Positions 1 through 8,268 are shown, counted from the stretch's first letter. The stretch: 64,000 bases of DNA from Neptuniibacter marinus (GCF_001597725.1 NZ_LUTR01000010.1:42716-106715), one strand, 5' to 3'. The notes: generated by a model from the sequence alone, not told the origin. Numbers and translations are program-made.

Positions 1-351
1 AGCATTTCCATTAAGGTTACTCCAAGTGAAGCAGGCATGATCAGAGATCAATATCGGGGTAACTTTCTGTGATAAGCGCTTTAAACGCTGCAGATAATCT
101 CTGTTTATACCTACAGCCGAGCCTAGCCCCATGGAGGTTGAATGTAAGCTAATGGGATATTGCTGCGCGATATCATCTAAAATCGCAGGTACAATCCCAC
201 CTTCAGCAAAGAAGTTCTCGGCATGCACCTCGACAAAATCAATGGAAGATGACCCAAGCAGCGCTTCCTTATAATGAGGGTGGCGCAGCCCGACCCCAAC
301 CATTGATGAAAGAGTCTCACCTCTAGTATGAGCTGTATTTAAACAGGACAT
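1..351 (-). CDS. bufB: BufB-like DUF692 / multinuclear iron-oxygen enzyme (5' part only)
   Basis: This is the N-terminal 117 codons of a protein whose 3' end lies beyond the left edge. The visible part holds the hallmarks of the DUF692/UPF0276 (MNIO) family: VGVGLRHPHYKEALL at residues 18-32, IDFVEVHAENFF near residue 40, then an ISLHSTSMGLGS segment and LISDHACFTW. The His and Glu residues of these motifs are iron ligands in this family. BufB enzymes modify cysteines of the bufferin precursor peptide, and the gene directly follows such a peptide (40-nt gap). An AGGAG Shine-Dalgarno lies 8 nt before the ATG at 351. The family is clear; the specific BufB role rests on the neighbour. Confidence 0.9.
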   Translation of the reverse strand, partial: MSCLNTAHTRGETLSSMVGVGLRHPHYKEALLGSSSIDFVEVHAENFFAEGGIVPAILDDIAQQYPISLHSTSMGLGSAVGINRDYLQRLKRLSQKVTPILISDHACFTWSNLNGNA

Positions 352-391
352 CTTCTTTCTCCTAGTGTTTTACTTTGCAGTAACCGAACAG

Positions 392-673
392 CTATTTCTG
401 CGCTTGATAGCGCTCTTTCGCTTCAGCCTTTAACATGCCACCCATATCTTCACAGGTACCTTTTGCTACGAGCTTCCATTCACCAGGATCGTTATCTACC
501 TTTGCTTGACCTGCACACGAGTGCGTCCCAGCCAGATTGCCACAATCATTTTGGCCGGCTAATGCCACGCCGTAACACTTTTCTTTACCTGCGGCATTAG
601 CTGCAGGAAGGGTTGCTACTGATGCCAGCGCTACGGCTAGCGCTGCAGTGGCTATACGTTGTTTACTGTCCAT
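392..673 (-). CDS. bufA1: BufA1-type bufferin precursor peptide (DUF2282), periplasmic
   Basis: A 93-aa protein with a Sec signal peptide (hydrophobic residues 9-24, AxA-type cleavage after Ala27). The mature part has exactly four cysteines (C33, C44, C53, C74) in the DUF2282 pattern [13 protein letters not shown]...HSCAG...GTC. Members of this family are copper-sequestering RiPPs (bufferins) whose central cysteines are converted to thiooxazole heterocycles by the partner MNIO enzyme. Here bufB follows directly and a thioredoxin gene lies 14 nt upstream. Copper binding by this protein is inferred from the family. The partner bufC (DUF2063) would be expected beyond bufB, outside the window. 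Confidence 0.92.
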   Translation of the reverse strand: MDSKQRIATAALAVALASVATLPAANAAGKEKCYGVALAGQNDCGNLAGTHSCAGQAKVDNDPGEWKLVAKGTCEDMGGMLKAEAKERYQAQK

Positions 674-687
674 AACTTTTCTCCACT

Positions 688-1014
688 TTATTTAAAGTTA
701 GCTAGATGCTGCTCGGCCATATGGCTAATCTGTTGATAGGCTATAGACCCCATCTGCCGATCCAGCTCTGCGTCTTTACTTAGAAAAACTAAGGTTGGAA
801 CCGCACGAATATTGAACTTATTTGAGAGTTCCGGCTGTTGATCAACATCGACTTTCAATACGCGAAGTTGACCTGCATATTTTTCAGCAAGCTTTTTCAT
901 AATGGGCACCATTTGCTGACAAGGTCCGCACCAATTAGCGCTGAAACAGATCAACGCTAAAGGTTCAGAGTAGTCGTGCCCAGTCGCTGAAAATGTCAAT
1001 TCAGACTTAGACAT
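688..1014 (-). CDS. Thioredoxin-fold protein with WCGPC active site, cytosolic
   Basis: A 108-aa single-domain thioredoxin. The redox motif WCGPC is at residues 28-32 and the cis-proline (AVPT) is at Pro73. There is no signal peptide or membrane segment, so it should act in the cytoplasm. It lies 6 nt after the YHS gene and 14 nt before bufA1, so all three should be co-transcribed. Inference: it may keep the four cysteines of the BufA1 precursor reduced before BufB modifies them and before export. It is distinct enough from housekeeping TrxA that a dedicated role is plausible. The thioredoxin fold is certain; the partner is not. Confidence 0.9.
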   Translation of the reverse strand: MSKSELTFSATGHDYSEPLALICFSANWCGPCQQMVPIMKKLAEKYAGQLRVLKVDVDQQPELSNKFNIRAVPTLVFLSKDAELDRQMGSIAYQQISHMAEQHLANFK

Positions 1015-1020
1015 CAGGAA

Positions 1021-1497
1021 TTAATCTTCTGCGTTTGTGACAGCCACTGAAAGATCTTCAATACCCGCCCAAATACGATCAGCCGATTTCACATGGCCCG
1101 GTACATCTGTTAACCATTTTTTCTGTACATCTTTATTCAAATTAAGATAAAGCTTACCTTCCTGAATGTAGAACGCCTGAGGATCCACATCTAACTTTTT
1201 ATTAAGCGCAACACCCATTGCACAATAACCACCAAACTGTGGTGCATATCGATCAGCATCGGCATTAAACAGGTCGCGATTTTTAGCACTTGCGAAACGA
1301 TAAATTGCGCCATCATGTGTAGCCGTATATTTAGCGGAGCCTTCCACAGCTTTATCTTTTGTGAAATATGCAACAGGATCGTAACCGTGAATCGCTACAT
1401 CGTTTGTGCCAATATTCACAGAAGCTGCAAAACTCATGCTGCTTAGTAAAAGCGCACCAGCTGCTGTTGCTAACTTTAGTGTTTTAGAAACTTTCAT
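1021..1497 (-). CDS. Exported YHS-domain protein, first gene of the bufferin operon
   Basis: A 158-aa protein with a cleavable signal peptide (cut after SFA at residue 24). The body is a YHS domain: VAIHGYDPVAYFT near residues 33-45, then YRFASAKNRDLFNADADRYAPQ, ending in FGGYCAMGVA with the conserved Cys. YHS domains occur in metal-transport and heavy-metal-handling proteins, which suits the copper-related genes downstream. AAGGAG-like sequence is weak; GAGGAAAAAGGT precedes the ATG. It is transcribed divergently from the AraC-type gene. A periplasmic metal-binding role is inferred; no enzymatic residues were recognised. Confidence 0.85.
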   Translation of the reverse strand: MKVSKTLKLATAAGALLLSSMSFAASVNIGTNDVAIHGYDPVAYFTKDKAVEGSAKYTATHDGAIYRFASAKNRDLFNADADRYAPQFGGYCAMGVALNKKLDVDPQAFYIQEGKLYLNLNKDVQKKWLTDVPGHVKSADRIWAGIEDLSVAVTNAED

Positions 1498-1547
1498 ACC
1501 TTTTTCCTCATTTAATGGTTAAATAAACAAACTAGACAAAAGAAATC

Positions 1548-1582
1548 TGTCCCGTTGTTGTTGAGGTATAGATTACGGACAA
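1548..1582. promoter_or_regulatory. Candidate operator between AraC regulator and bufferin operon
   Basis: TGTCCCGTT (1548-1556) on the plus strand faces TTGTCCGTAA on the minus strand (1573-1582), forming spaced inverted half-sites in the divergent intergenic region. The position fits control of both transcription units by the AraC-type protein. AraC proteins often use direct repeats, so this is only a candidate. Confidence 0.25.
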
Positions 1583-1645
1583 TTAAGAATGGAAAGGCCT
1601 CCATTCATCTGCAAAAAAGCGCCAATCGTCCAAAAGGGGGTGTTC

Positions 1646-2476
1646 ATGGATAAATTAAGTCACTTACTGCAAAACTTAGAGATCAATGCGGAAGTTTTTT
1701 TTAGTGGCAATTTATGCGGAATTCAACGCTTTGACGATAATGAAGAATCGGGCTTTCTACATTTAGTACAATCGGGATCATTAACGCTCAAGACTGAACA
1801 AGAACATAGCCTTAAGATGCATGCAGGTTCAGTGATCTTTTTCCCTAATGGAATCAGCCACCAAATCGAAATAGCTAAATCAGAAGATGCTCAGATGATT
1901 TGTGCTGCGATCAAGCTGCCCTCCTCCCAACACAAACAGTTGATTAGTCATCTCCCTAAATTTCTCTATTTTAATAAACTAGAGGAACAAGAAACCACTG
2001 ACACAGTCGAGAAAATTTTTATGGAAGGCTTTGCTGAAAAACAAGGGCGTAAAATAATGATTGATCGCCTGTGCGATATTTTTATGGTCCAAACATTACG
2101 CAAGGTTGTTGAACAAGGGACCATAGAGTTAGGCCTTATTGCAGCGCAATCTCACCCTCAACTTGCCCGTTTGATCGAGGCGATTCAAAAGCAACCTGAA
2201 CGAGAGTGGAGTCTTGAAGAGATGGCGGAGTCTGCCGCTATGTCTCGCTCAAAGTTTGCCTTAGTGTTTAAAGAAACCGTCGGGCAAGCACCCATGGGTT
2301 ATGTAACCAGCTTACGCATGGCTATGGCAAAAGGCTTACTGCAACAAAATAAACCCGTAAGCCTCATTGCTAACGAAGTAGGCTATGAAAACTCTTCCTC
2401 TTTAGCCAAAGTATTTAAAAAACATTTTGGAATTACGCCAAAAAAATGGCTGCAAGAACATCTAAAGTCGCGCTAA
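1646..2476 (+). CDS. AraC-family transcriptional regulator with N-terminal cupin
   Basis: A 276-aa regulator. Residues 1-160 form a cupin-type sensor domain (LEINAEVFFSGNLCG, then a FFPNGISHQ segment with the ligand-side His). Residues ~175-273 contain two helix-turn-helix motifs: the first around MAESAAMSRSKFALVFKETV, the second around IANEVGYENSSSLAKVFKKH and ending FGITPKKW, the AraC signature. The start at 1646 is chosen because GGGGGTG lies 4-5 nt upstream; an in-frame ATG 57 nt earlier lacks a ribosome site. It is divergent from the bufferin operon and is its likely regulator, perhaps responding to metal or redox state. Confidence 0.88.
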   Translation: MDKLSHLLQNLEINAEVFFSGNLCGIQRFDDNEESGFLHLVQSGSLTLKTEQEHSLKMHAGSVIFFPNGISHQIEIAKSEDAQMICAAIKLPSSQHKQLISHLPKFLYFNKLEEQETTDTVEKIFMEGFAEKQGRKIMIDRLCDIFMVQTLRKVVEQGTIELGLIAAQSHPQLARLIEAIQKQPEREWSLEEMAESAAMSRSKFALVFKETVGQAPMGYVTSLRMAMAKGLLQQNKPVSLIANEVGYENSSSLAKVFKKHFGITPKKWLQEHLKSR

Positions 2477-2505
2477 CAGCTTAATAAGGAGTGGGGTTGT
2501 AACAA

Positions 2506-2940
2506 TTAAATAAAGTGGAGTCCTCTGTAAAAGGAAGGCGTTACACCGTTATCATTAAGTAGGGCTTTAGAGGTCACCCAGCGACCTAAACGCAAAGCGG
2601 TATCTTCGGTAAAGGCTGCGTCAACTTATATCTGTCCCTGCTTGGCGTAACCATTACTAACACTAGTTAAGGTGCCAATGCTTTGGTCATCGTCACTATC
2701 ATCAAGCTTCACGTTAGCAAAAGCTGACGCACCCAATGTAATCATATCTGTTGCGAGGACCCGCGAGTCAATACGCAAGGCTTGCGTTAGGATGTTCGAT
2801 CCGTGTTCCCATCTTTGAAATCACAATAGAATGTTCTCAGGCTCAGGTCCGCTTCCCGCCGCCACACTGACTGTTGCGAATGAAGTAATGCTTAACATGG
2901 CAGCAGCTAGAGGCTAAACCTTTTTTCCGAAATAAGGCAT
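2506..2940 (-). pseudogene. Decayed exported protein gene, possibly an outer-membrane porin
   Basis: Read on the minus strand from 2940, the DNA starts MPYFGKKV then stop, followed by a signal-peptide-like run ending TVSVAAG. Later open stretches in shifted frames include MITLGASAFANVKLDD and AFTEDTALRLGRWVTSK followed by NDNGVTPSFYRGL. The last pieces look like beta-strand and loop segments of an OprD-like or related porin. Several in-frame stops and at least two frameshifts exclude a working gene. The porin assignment is a weak guess from residue pattern; the decay is directly visible. Confidence 0.45.
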
Positions 2941-3134
2941 AGTGTCAGAATCCAACGTTATTTATTATGGGTGGGATACTAAATTCTAGTAAAGAACCAT
3001 TGGTTTATTTCGCTATATTGTAATAATTTGCAGTGCATACCATTCGTATCGCGCACTCAAAAAACACCGTTCAAGCTGTCGACTTATAATACAAATACAT
3101 AGTCCCCACGTTACTTAACTATAAGTACCCGTGC
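2941..3134. other. Intergenic region without a recognised gene
   Basis: AT-rich sequence between the decayed gene and the lut terminator. I see no open frame with a ribosome site and no repeat. It may hold the remains of the promoter of the decayed gene. Confidence 0.5.
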
Positions 3135-3169
3135 AAAAAAAAGAGAATCAACATGATTCTCTTTTTTTT
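3135..3169. terminator. Terminator of the lut operon (bidirectional form)
   Basis: A 9-bp stem AGAGAATCA (3142-3150) / TGATTCTCT (3154-3162) with a 3-nt loop is flanked by A-runs on the left and T-runs on the right. It lies about 40 nt past the end of lutC in the direction of transcription. Confidence 0.85.
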
Positions 3170-3209
3170 AATGCTTAAACAGAATTATCTGTGCTTAAGA
3201 CTTTTATAC

Positions 3210-3893
3210 CTATTGGTCTTCAATAATGACGATATGTAAAACCTCAGGGCCGTGCGCCCCTTGAATAAGTACACCTTCAATATCCGTAGTCCCACTCACA
3301 CCAGAAATAAGACACATATTACGTGGCGTTCCCCCCTTTCTAGCTATCTCACCTGCAATTAGAGCATAGTCATCCATATAAGGGAGTATTTTCGATTTCG
3401 GGATAACAGCAAGAAGATACAAAGGCAAAAAATTAAGAAGAATAGGCATATCCGGCCCAGAATGAACGACAAACGTACCCGTTTCCGCTATACCATACTC
3501 CGCCCAACATAGCCCAACAGTATTATCGTTTTTAATATCGACTTCTGTTGTAATACCCTGCCAATTTAGTGCTTTTAATCGCTCTATCTCCTGAACCTTA
3601 AGCTCCGCAGGTAAAGCATATTTAGCTAAAAACTGATTAACAGAATCAGGTAACTGATCAAGGGAAGCAATCTTTTCGCAGCTGGTGCCTATAACTAGAC
3701 CCGCTTCAATTCTTAGCGTCAATGCTTCAGCTGCATCTTCAGCTAATAGGGCAGGACGTGCAAACTCACTTTCACCTAAAATTTCAAGCGCTTCATTCTG
3801 AATGGTATTTACATCCATTGAAGTAGTGGGTGCTGCGGCTTTGATCGCACTAAAGATATTAGCTCGACTCATTTCACTTTTTTGTTTATTCAT
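3210..3893 (-). CDS. lutC: LutC, subunit of L-lactate oxidation complex
   Basis: A 227-aa LutC/YkgG-family protein (LUD domain). The family signature is near the C-terminus: MCLISGVSGTTDIEGVLIQG followed by HGPEVLHIVII; the AEYGIAETGTFVVHSG segment near residue 135 is also typical. With LutA and LutB it oxidises L-lactate to pyruvate in the cytoplasm, feeding electrons to the membrane. It is the last gene of lutABC, 3 nt after lutB. The start at 3893 lies in a typical tight operon junction. No lactate permease gene is present within the window. Confidence 0.93.
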   Translation of the reverse strand: MNKQKSEMSRANIFSAIKAAAPTTSMDVNTIQNEALEILGESEFARPALLAEDAAEALTLRIEAGLVIGTSCEKIASLDQLPDSVNQFLAKYALPAELKVQEIERLKALNWQGITTEVDIKNDNTVGLCWAEYGIAETGTFVVHSGPDMPILLNFLPLYLLAVIPKSKILPYMDDYALIAGEIARKGGTPRNMCLISGVSGTTDIEGVLIQGAHGPEVLHIVIIEDQ

Positions 3894-3896
3894 TAT

Positions 3897-5327
3897 TTAC
3901 GCACCATCACTTTTGGCTTTTTTCATTGCTTTATATTGCTGCATAAAGGTTTTTGATTCTGGCTCAATCAAATCACGATTACGCGTCCAACCACCTGCTA
4001 ATGGCATTGATTTAATCCACCCCTGACGACTACATAACCTCATAAAGATCACGCCACAAGAGGAAACCAATTGAAAGAGCTTAGGGCGTTTAGCTAAAGC
4101 GGCGAAAGCTTTTACAACAAAACGGTTTGTTAACGGTTCGTACTTCTTATCCCACGACTGGGCGCGTAGCGAACGTAATAATTTAGGGAGAGGAATATTA
4201 ACCGGACAGACCTCTTCACAACGTCCGTTTAAGGTACAGGCATGGGTCTGTTTATTCGCCACTTCCAGGCTATTTAAATGGGGTGTTAACACTGACCCCA
4301 TCGGACCTGGGTAAACAGAGCCATAGGCATGACCGCCAATATGTTTATAAACCACGCAATGGTTCATACAAGCGCCACAACGTATACAACGCAGCATCTC
4401 TTCCATACCGTCAGCCAACATTTTGGTACGGCCATTATCGACTAAAACTATATGGCACTCTTCAGGCCCATCCGCATCATTCTGGCGCTTAGGTCCGTTA
4501 TGAAAAGTAATATACTGGGTAATTTCCCCCCCAGTCGCCGAACGGGTCAGCAATCGCAATAAAGGTACCGCATGAGCCATTGATGGTACTAATTTTTCAA
4601 TACCCGCCGTCACAATATGGACCTTAGGCGGCGTAATCGTTAGCTCCGCATTACCTTCGTTAGTAACGGTACAAGATGAACCGCTATCCGCCAGTAAAAA
4701 GTTAGAACCACTGATACCAATATCTGCGGTTAAAAACTTAGTGCGAAGATCTCGACGCGCGCTGCGCACTAGATCAATAATCTCTTCAGAATAAGTAGGG
4801 TCTTTATGGTATTCGCGGAAGAGTTTAATAACATCTTCCCGACTACGGTGCATCGCAGGCCAGACAATATGCGAAGGGGGATCACCCGCCAACTGAATAA
4901 TATGTTCAGCCAGATCCGTTTCAACTCGCTCTATCCCTGAGTTATCTAACGCATGGGACAAACCGATCTCTTCACCTAGCATCGATTTACTACGTGTCAC
5001 TTTCTTCGCTTCATGCTGACGGCAAATATCTAAAACAATCTTTGACGCTTCTTCTGCGGTACTGGCCCAATGAATGATAGTCCCTTGTGCCAACGCATTT
5101 TTCTCGAACTCAGCCAAATAGTGATCCATATACTTAATCGTATGGTCTTTGACTTTCTGCCCCTGTTTACGGGCATTTTCAAACCCTGGGAAGTTAGCAA
5201 TCGCCTCCGCACGTTTTGCTTCTGCTTTATCGGTCGTGCGCCGAATGATCATTTTCAGATCCGGTTGTGCAAGCGCATCTTTAACGTTCTGGTAGAAATT
5301 TTCCGGTTTATTTGCTTGCATTTTCAT
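3897..5327 (-). CDS. lutB: LutB, iron-sulfur subunit of L-lactate oxidation complex
   Basis: A 476-aa protein close to the usual LutB length. The N-terminal half is a LUD domain (ITFHNGPKR and the GISGSNFLLADSGS segment). Two ferredoxin-type 4Fe-4S motifs follow: CIRCGACMNHC near residues 312-322 and CTLNGRCEEVCP near 365-376. The C-terminal part is the DUF3390-type tail. It carries electrons within the LutABC complex during growth on L-lactate. The start codon overlaps the end of lutA by 20 nt, indicating translational coupling. Assignment is firm from the combination of domains and gene order. Confidence 0.95.
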   Translation of the reverse strand: MKMQANKPENFYQNVKDALAQPDLKMIIRRTTDKAEAKRAEAIANFPGFENARKQGQKVKDHTIKYMDHYLAEFEKNALAQGTIIHWASTAEEASKIVLDICRQHEAKKVTRSKSMLGEEIGLSHALDNSGIERVETDLAEHIIQLAGDPPSHIVWPAMHRSREDVIKLFREYHKDPTYSEEIIDLVRSARRDLRTKFLTADIGISGSNFLLADSGSSCTVTNEGNAELTITPPKVHIVTAGIEKLVPSMAHAVPLLRLLTRSATGGEITQYITFHNGPKRQNDADGPEECHIVLVDNGRTKMLADGMEEMLRCIRCGACMNHCVVYKHIGGHAYGSVYPGPMGSVLTPHLNSLEVANKQTHACTLNGRCEEVCPVNIPLPKLLRSLRAQSWDKKYEPLTNRFVVKAFAALAKRPKLFQLVSSCGVIFMRLCSRQGWIKSMPLAGGWTRNRDLIEPESKTFMQQYKAMKKAKSDGA

Positions 5328-6141
5328 CTCCCAAAATCTGTGGAGCTAAGCCTGCTAGCACTTCCGCCGTATGTAGCGCTTTTATCTCTTTATGGCCTTC
5401 TCGATTCAGCTTTCCCGCCATATTCATTAAGCAACCCATATCACCACCCAGCAAGTAATCCGCTTCAGTCGCTAGAATATTTTCAGTTTTCTCTGCAACA
5501 ATCTCATTAGAGATATCGGAATACTTCACACAAAATGTTCCACCAAAGCCACAGCATTCAGAGTGGCCATTCAGCGGGTTATGCTCTAAGCCTTTAACAT
5601 TAGCCAACATCTTTCGAGGCTGCTCATAAACATGGAGCGTTCGATAACCTGAGCAGCTATCGTGGTACGTGTATGATCCTTCAAGCTCAATACCGCTGGA
5701 TTCAAATTCACAAACATCCACTAAAAATGAAAGCAGCTCATGAGTTATGTCAGCCAAATGCTGTGCTCGTGCAAGCCATTCTGGTTGATCTTTAAAAACC
5801 TCAATAAAATTCTTTTTGATCATTGCAGCACATGAGCCTGAAGGCACAACAACATAATCAAAATTCTCAAACTGTTTAATCGTCTGATAGGCTATCTGAC
5901 GTGTTCCCTCATCATCACCCGAATTAAAAGCAGGCTGACCGCAACATGACTGCTGCTCCGGAACTTCAACGGTACATCCAGCCTCCTCCAGTAATTTTAG
6001 AGAAGCAAAACCTACCGATGGTCGCATAGTGTTGACTAAGCAGGTGACAAATAAACCTACTTTCTTTTCAGATATATTCAGGCATTTAATCGTATTGGAT
6101 TGTGCGCCCTTAACATCGGCATTAATAATTTCTTGAGACAT
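5308..6141 (-). CDS. lutA: LutA, CCG-domain subunit of L-lactate oxidation complex
   Basis: A 277-aa protein with two cysteine-rich CCG domains: the first ends in SCCGQPAFNSGDD (Cys66-Cys67), the second in ECCGFGGTFCVKYSD near residue 197, each with an upstream Cys (FVTCLVNTMRP and YHDSCSGYRTLH). These domains bind Fe-S clusters in LutA/GlpC/HdrB-type proteins. It is some 30 residues longer at the N-terminus than common LutA proteins; a shorter start is possible, but AAGGGCGGG precedes the ATG at 6141. It is the first gene of the operon and lies behind the GntR-type palindrome. Confidence 0.94.
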   Translation of the reverse strand: MSQEIINADVKGAQSNTIKCLNISEKKVGLFVTCLVNTMRPSVGFASLKLLEEAGCTVEVPEQQSCCGQPAFNSGDDEGTRQIAYQTIKQFENFDYVVVPSGSCAAMIKKNFIEVFKDQPEWLARAQHLADITHELLSFLVDVCEFESSGIELEGSYTYHDSCSGYRTLHVYEQPRKMLANVKGLEHNPLNGHSECCGFGGTFCVKYSDISNEIVAEKTENILATEADYLLGGDMGCLMNMAGKLNREGHKEIKALHTAEVLAGLAPQILGDENASK

Positions 6142-6451
6142 TTACCCGCCCTTGTTAATGAAGGTGACGTTCTTTTTATTGTTATACGAATCAACCAATA
6201 AGCAGTTTCAGGCAATGCTTGGCTAATCCACTAATCGGACCAACGTTTCGGGATAAATTATCATCGAATACAGGCCACCATTAAAACTTATGCAAGACAC
6301 ACTAAACTCTATTTCAAAGCAAAAATAGACAGACACGCCAACTGGTCTGACCAGATAAATCAAGAAAGCTAAGATTGATTGAAAAAAACATAATGTGAAT
6401 AAGTATAGGGCAATAAAACAGTACTGGATGGGAAAAACAGGCACACCTAGA
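6142..6451. other. lldR-lutA intergenic region with leader and operator
   Basis: Three hundred and ten bases separate lldR from lutA. Apart from the operator palindrome it holds no convincing gene; a 73-codon minus-strand frame here lacks a ribosome site and family features. It should contain the lutABC promoter. Confidence 0.6.
6342..6354. promoter_or_regulatory. GntR/FadR-type operator (LldR site) upstream of lutA
   Basis: CTGGT-CTG-ACCAG is a perfect inverted repeat with the TGGTnnnACCA core recognised by FadR-subfamily regulators such as LldR and PdhR. It lies 200 nt before lutA and just downstream of the lldR gene, which encodes such a regulator. Confidence 0.75.
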
Positions 6452-7168
6452 TTAACCAGCGCCTTCCAACTGACTACGTGTATAGTTGATATGCTCTGTG
6501 GCTATTTTTTTTGCAAGCGGCGCATCTCTATTCATTAGAGCTTGATAGATCTGTGTATGCTGGGCACCAATGCGATCAGGGTATCGCCCAAATTTTTTCA
6601 GTGTGAGATCAAGTACGCCATAAATAGCATTAAAATAGCGATCATAAAAAATCTGGCTAAAGGACATTACTAAAACATTATGACTTGCTTCAGCGATCAT
6701 CATATGGAAACGAAGATCTGCTTTCGCTTTAGCTAAGGTGGTCACGCCACTCGAACGCGCATGTACAATTTGGTATTCCTGCTCTATTTTTTCTAGCTGC
6801 TCATCTGTTGCTCTTAAAGCTGCATAAAATGCAGCCTCTCCTTCCAAAGCAGCCCGCATCTCCATCACTTGTAATTGAAACTCCAAGCTATGTCCTAATC
6901 CTCCCAACGGCATATCTAAGTGAGGTTCAAGTAAATTGAGACAAACAGATCCTCCACCCGGATAGGTCTTCACCATTCCTTTCAGCTCAAGATCTTGTAT
7001 TGCCTCTCGCACTGTAGACCTAGAAACTTGATAAGTAGAAGCAAGCTCTCGCTGAGAGGTCAGCTTATGGCCGGGGCAAATATCGCCGTATAAGATATCT
7101 TGTTGCAGCTTTAGACTTAACTGCTGACTAAGACCCTTAACATCCGAACCTGTTTTTTTAATAGACAT
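6452..7168 (-). CDS. lldR: GntR-family regulator with FCD domain, LldR/LutR-like
   Basis: A 238-aa regulator from the chosen start. The N-terminal winged helix is clear (PGHKLTSQRELASTYQVSRSTVREAIQDLE), followed by an all-helical FCD ligand domain with conserved metal-site residues (LRFHMMIAEASHN and a QHTQIYQAL segment). FadR-subfamily regulators of this type respond to lactate or related acids. The start at 7168 matches the usual N-terminus; an in-frame ATG at 7261 adds 31 atypical basic residues. It precedes lutABC on the same strand and its predicted operator lies between the two, so it likely represses the operon until lactate is present. Confidence 0.88.
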   Translation of the reverse strand: MSIKKTGSDVKGLSQQLSLKLQQDILYGDICPGHKLTSQRELASTYQVSRSTVREAIQDLELKGMVKTYPGGGSVCLNLLEPHLDMPLGGLGHSLEFQLQVMEMRAALEGEAAFYAALRATDEQLEKIEQEYQIVHARSSGVTTLAKAKADLRFHMMIAEASHNVLVMSFSQIFYDRYFNAIYGVLDLTLKKFGRYPDRIGAQHTQIYQALMNRDAPLAKKIATEHINYTRSQLEGAG

Positions 7169-7403
7169 AATAGATGATACGAATAGCCTTCTGGACAGAC
7201 CCGTTATCAGTTTAACATTTCTCTTAATTTTATCCTGAACTACTTTTTGAATTGAATGCATCCGCTATTTATAAGCTAAGCCTTGAACGGCTTGTAATAA
7301 TCTAAATGGGAAATAACAAGTCAGTGAATTTTAGGTCATATTCAGGTAAACAGTGTTCGTGTGATCTCGGTGCTTTAGGCTATCTAGCAGATAATAGACA
7401 TAA

Positions 7404-7440
7404 AAAAAGAGCGATCCCTTTTTCAGAAATCGCTCTTTTT
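7404..7440. terminator. Terminator after the SRPBCC gene
   Basis: A 12-bp stem AAAAAGAGCGAT (7404-7415) pairs with ATCGCTCTTTTT (7429-7440) over a 13-nt loop. It lies 19 nt past the stop of the minus-strand gene ending at 7459. Confidence 0.85.
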
Positions 7441-7458
7441 AAATAGGAAAATGTTTAA

Positions 7459-7953
7459 TTAGTTATAAAGTTTTTCCAGATTTCCTACACCAGCTTGAAG
7501 CACACCGCGCATAACATCTTCCGCTTCTTTATCTGATAGGCCCGCAGCATTAAAGCTTGTTTTCCAAGTCATTACAGAGCCGCCTTTGCCATTTGGCTTA
7601 ACGGTGATTTGCGCTTCATAATCAGAAACAGGCAATGGAGAGTCGGTGATCGCATAGCGATAAGAGTGATTTACATTATCTTCTTCTAGAAGAATTTCAG
7701 TAACTTTGCCGCCATCACCTAATGTCAATACACGAGTATCACCTGTGCGATCGCTGGCAACAATACCTGGAAGCCAACGGTTCAGGCTATTAAAATCACC
7801 CACTAAAGCCCATACACCAGCAGGCTTAACATTAAGGTTTGCAGTTTCTTCGATATTAATATTACCCGCCGCAAAAGCAGTACTAGACAACATGCCTGAT
7901 GCTGCAATTAATCCAATTAGAACTTTGCGAGTAACGCTTTGTTTCTGTTTCAT
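7459..7953 (-). CDS. Exported SRPBCC (START-like) domain protein
   Basis: A 164-aa protein with a signal peptide (basic start KQKQSVTRK, hydrophobic core, cut after AFA at residue 28). The rest fits the SRPBCC/polyketide-cyclase helix-grip fold: VWALVGDFNSLNRWLPGI near residues 47-64, then the R(V)LTLGDGG and YRYAITDSPLPVSDYEA strands. The fold binds hydrophobic ligands; the ligand is unknown. Periplasmic SRPBCC proteins of this type are found beside diverse metabolic genes, so context gives no function. It is a single-gene unit with its own terminator. Confidence 0.8.
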   Translation of the reverse strand: MKQKQSVTRKVLIGLIAASGMLSSTAFAAGNINIEETANLNVKPAGVWALVGDFNSLNRWLPGIVASDRTGDTRVLTLGDGGKVTEILLEEDNVNHSYRYAITDSPLPVSDYEAQITVKPNGKGGSVMTWKTSFNAAGLSDKEAEDVMRGVLQAGVGNLEKLYN

Positions 7954-8157
7954 TATCCCTGACCCTTTTAATTTTAATTTTTAGTAAAGCAAAATGAAGT
8001 TAATTTAAAGCCTAAAAAATCCAGATAAGCATGAACTGTATATTCTGGTTTTTAAATCATTCTTGAGGCTTAGTTCCAAAATAGTGTTTCCTGCCCAAAA
8101 AGTCACCCTTTGAATCGATTTCCTAAGGTTTAAACACAGTGAAACCTAAAGCAGCAC
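7954..8157. other. Divergent intergenic region upstream of the SRPBCC gene
   Basis: No coding frame is convincing here. The region holds the promoter of the minus-strand gene; AGGGTCAGGGATA just before its ATG gives a good ribosome site. The sigma-28 site for the plus-strand gene begins at 8158. Confidence 0.5.
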
Positions 8158-8184
8158 TCAAGTATCTACACTTTCAGCCGATAA
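8158..8184 (+). promoter_or_regulatory. Sigma-28 (FliA) promoter for the small motility-type gene
   Basis: TCAAGTAT (8158-8165), an 11-nt spacer, then GCCGATAA (8177-8184). The -10 element is identical to the FliA consensus GCCGATAA, the spacer has the consensus length and the -35 matches TAAAGTTT at six of eight positions. It lies 84 nt before the ATG at 8269. Confidence 0.8.
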
Positions 8185-8268
8185 TTTTATTACCTCTTTT
8201 TAAACAGAAAGAAAAAACTTCGCAGAGGAATGACAACCTAATCCCACGATCAAGGCAAAAGGTTAGAA

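Noticed and set aside
5070..5510. Plus-strand frame of 146 codons over lutB-lutA
   Set aside because: It is antisense to two certain genes, with Cys- and Phe-rich composition typical of a shadow frame.
6223..6444. Minus-strand frame of 73 codons between lldR and lutA
   Set aside because: It lacks a ribosome site, has no family features and covers the operator region; better explained as a chance frame.
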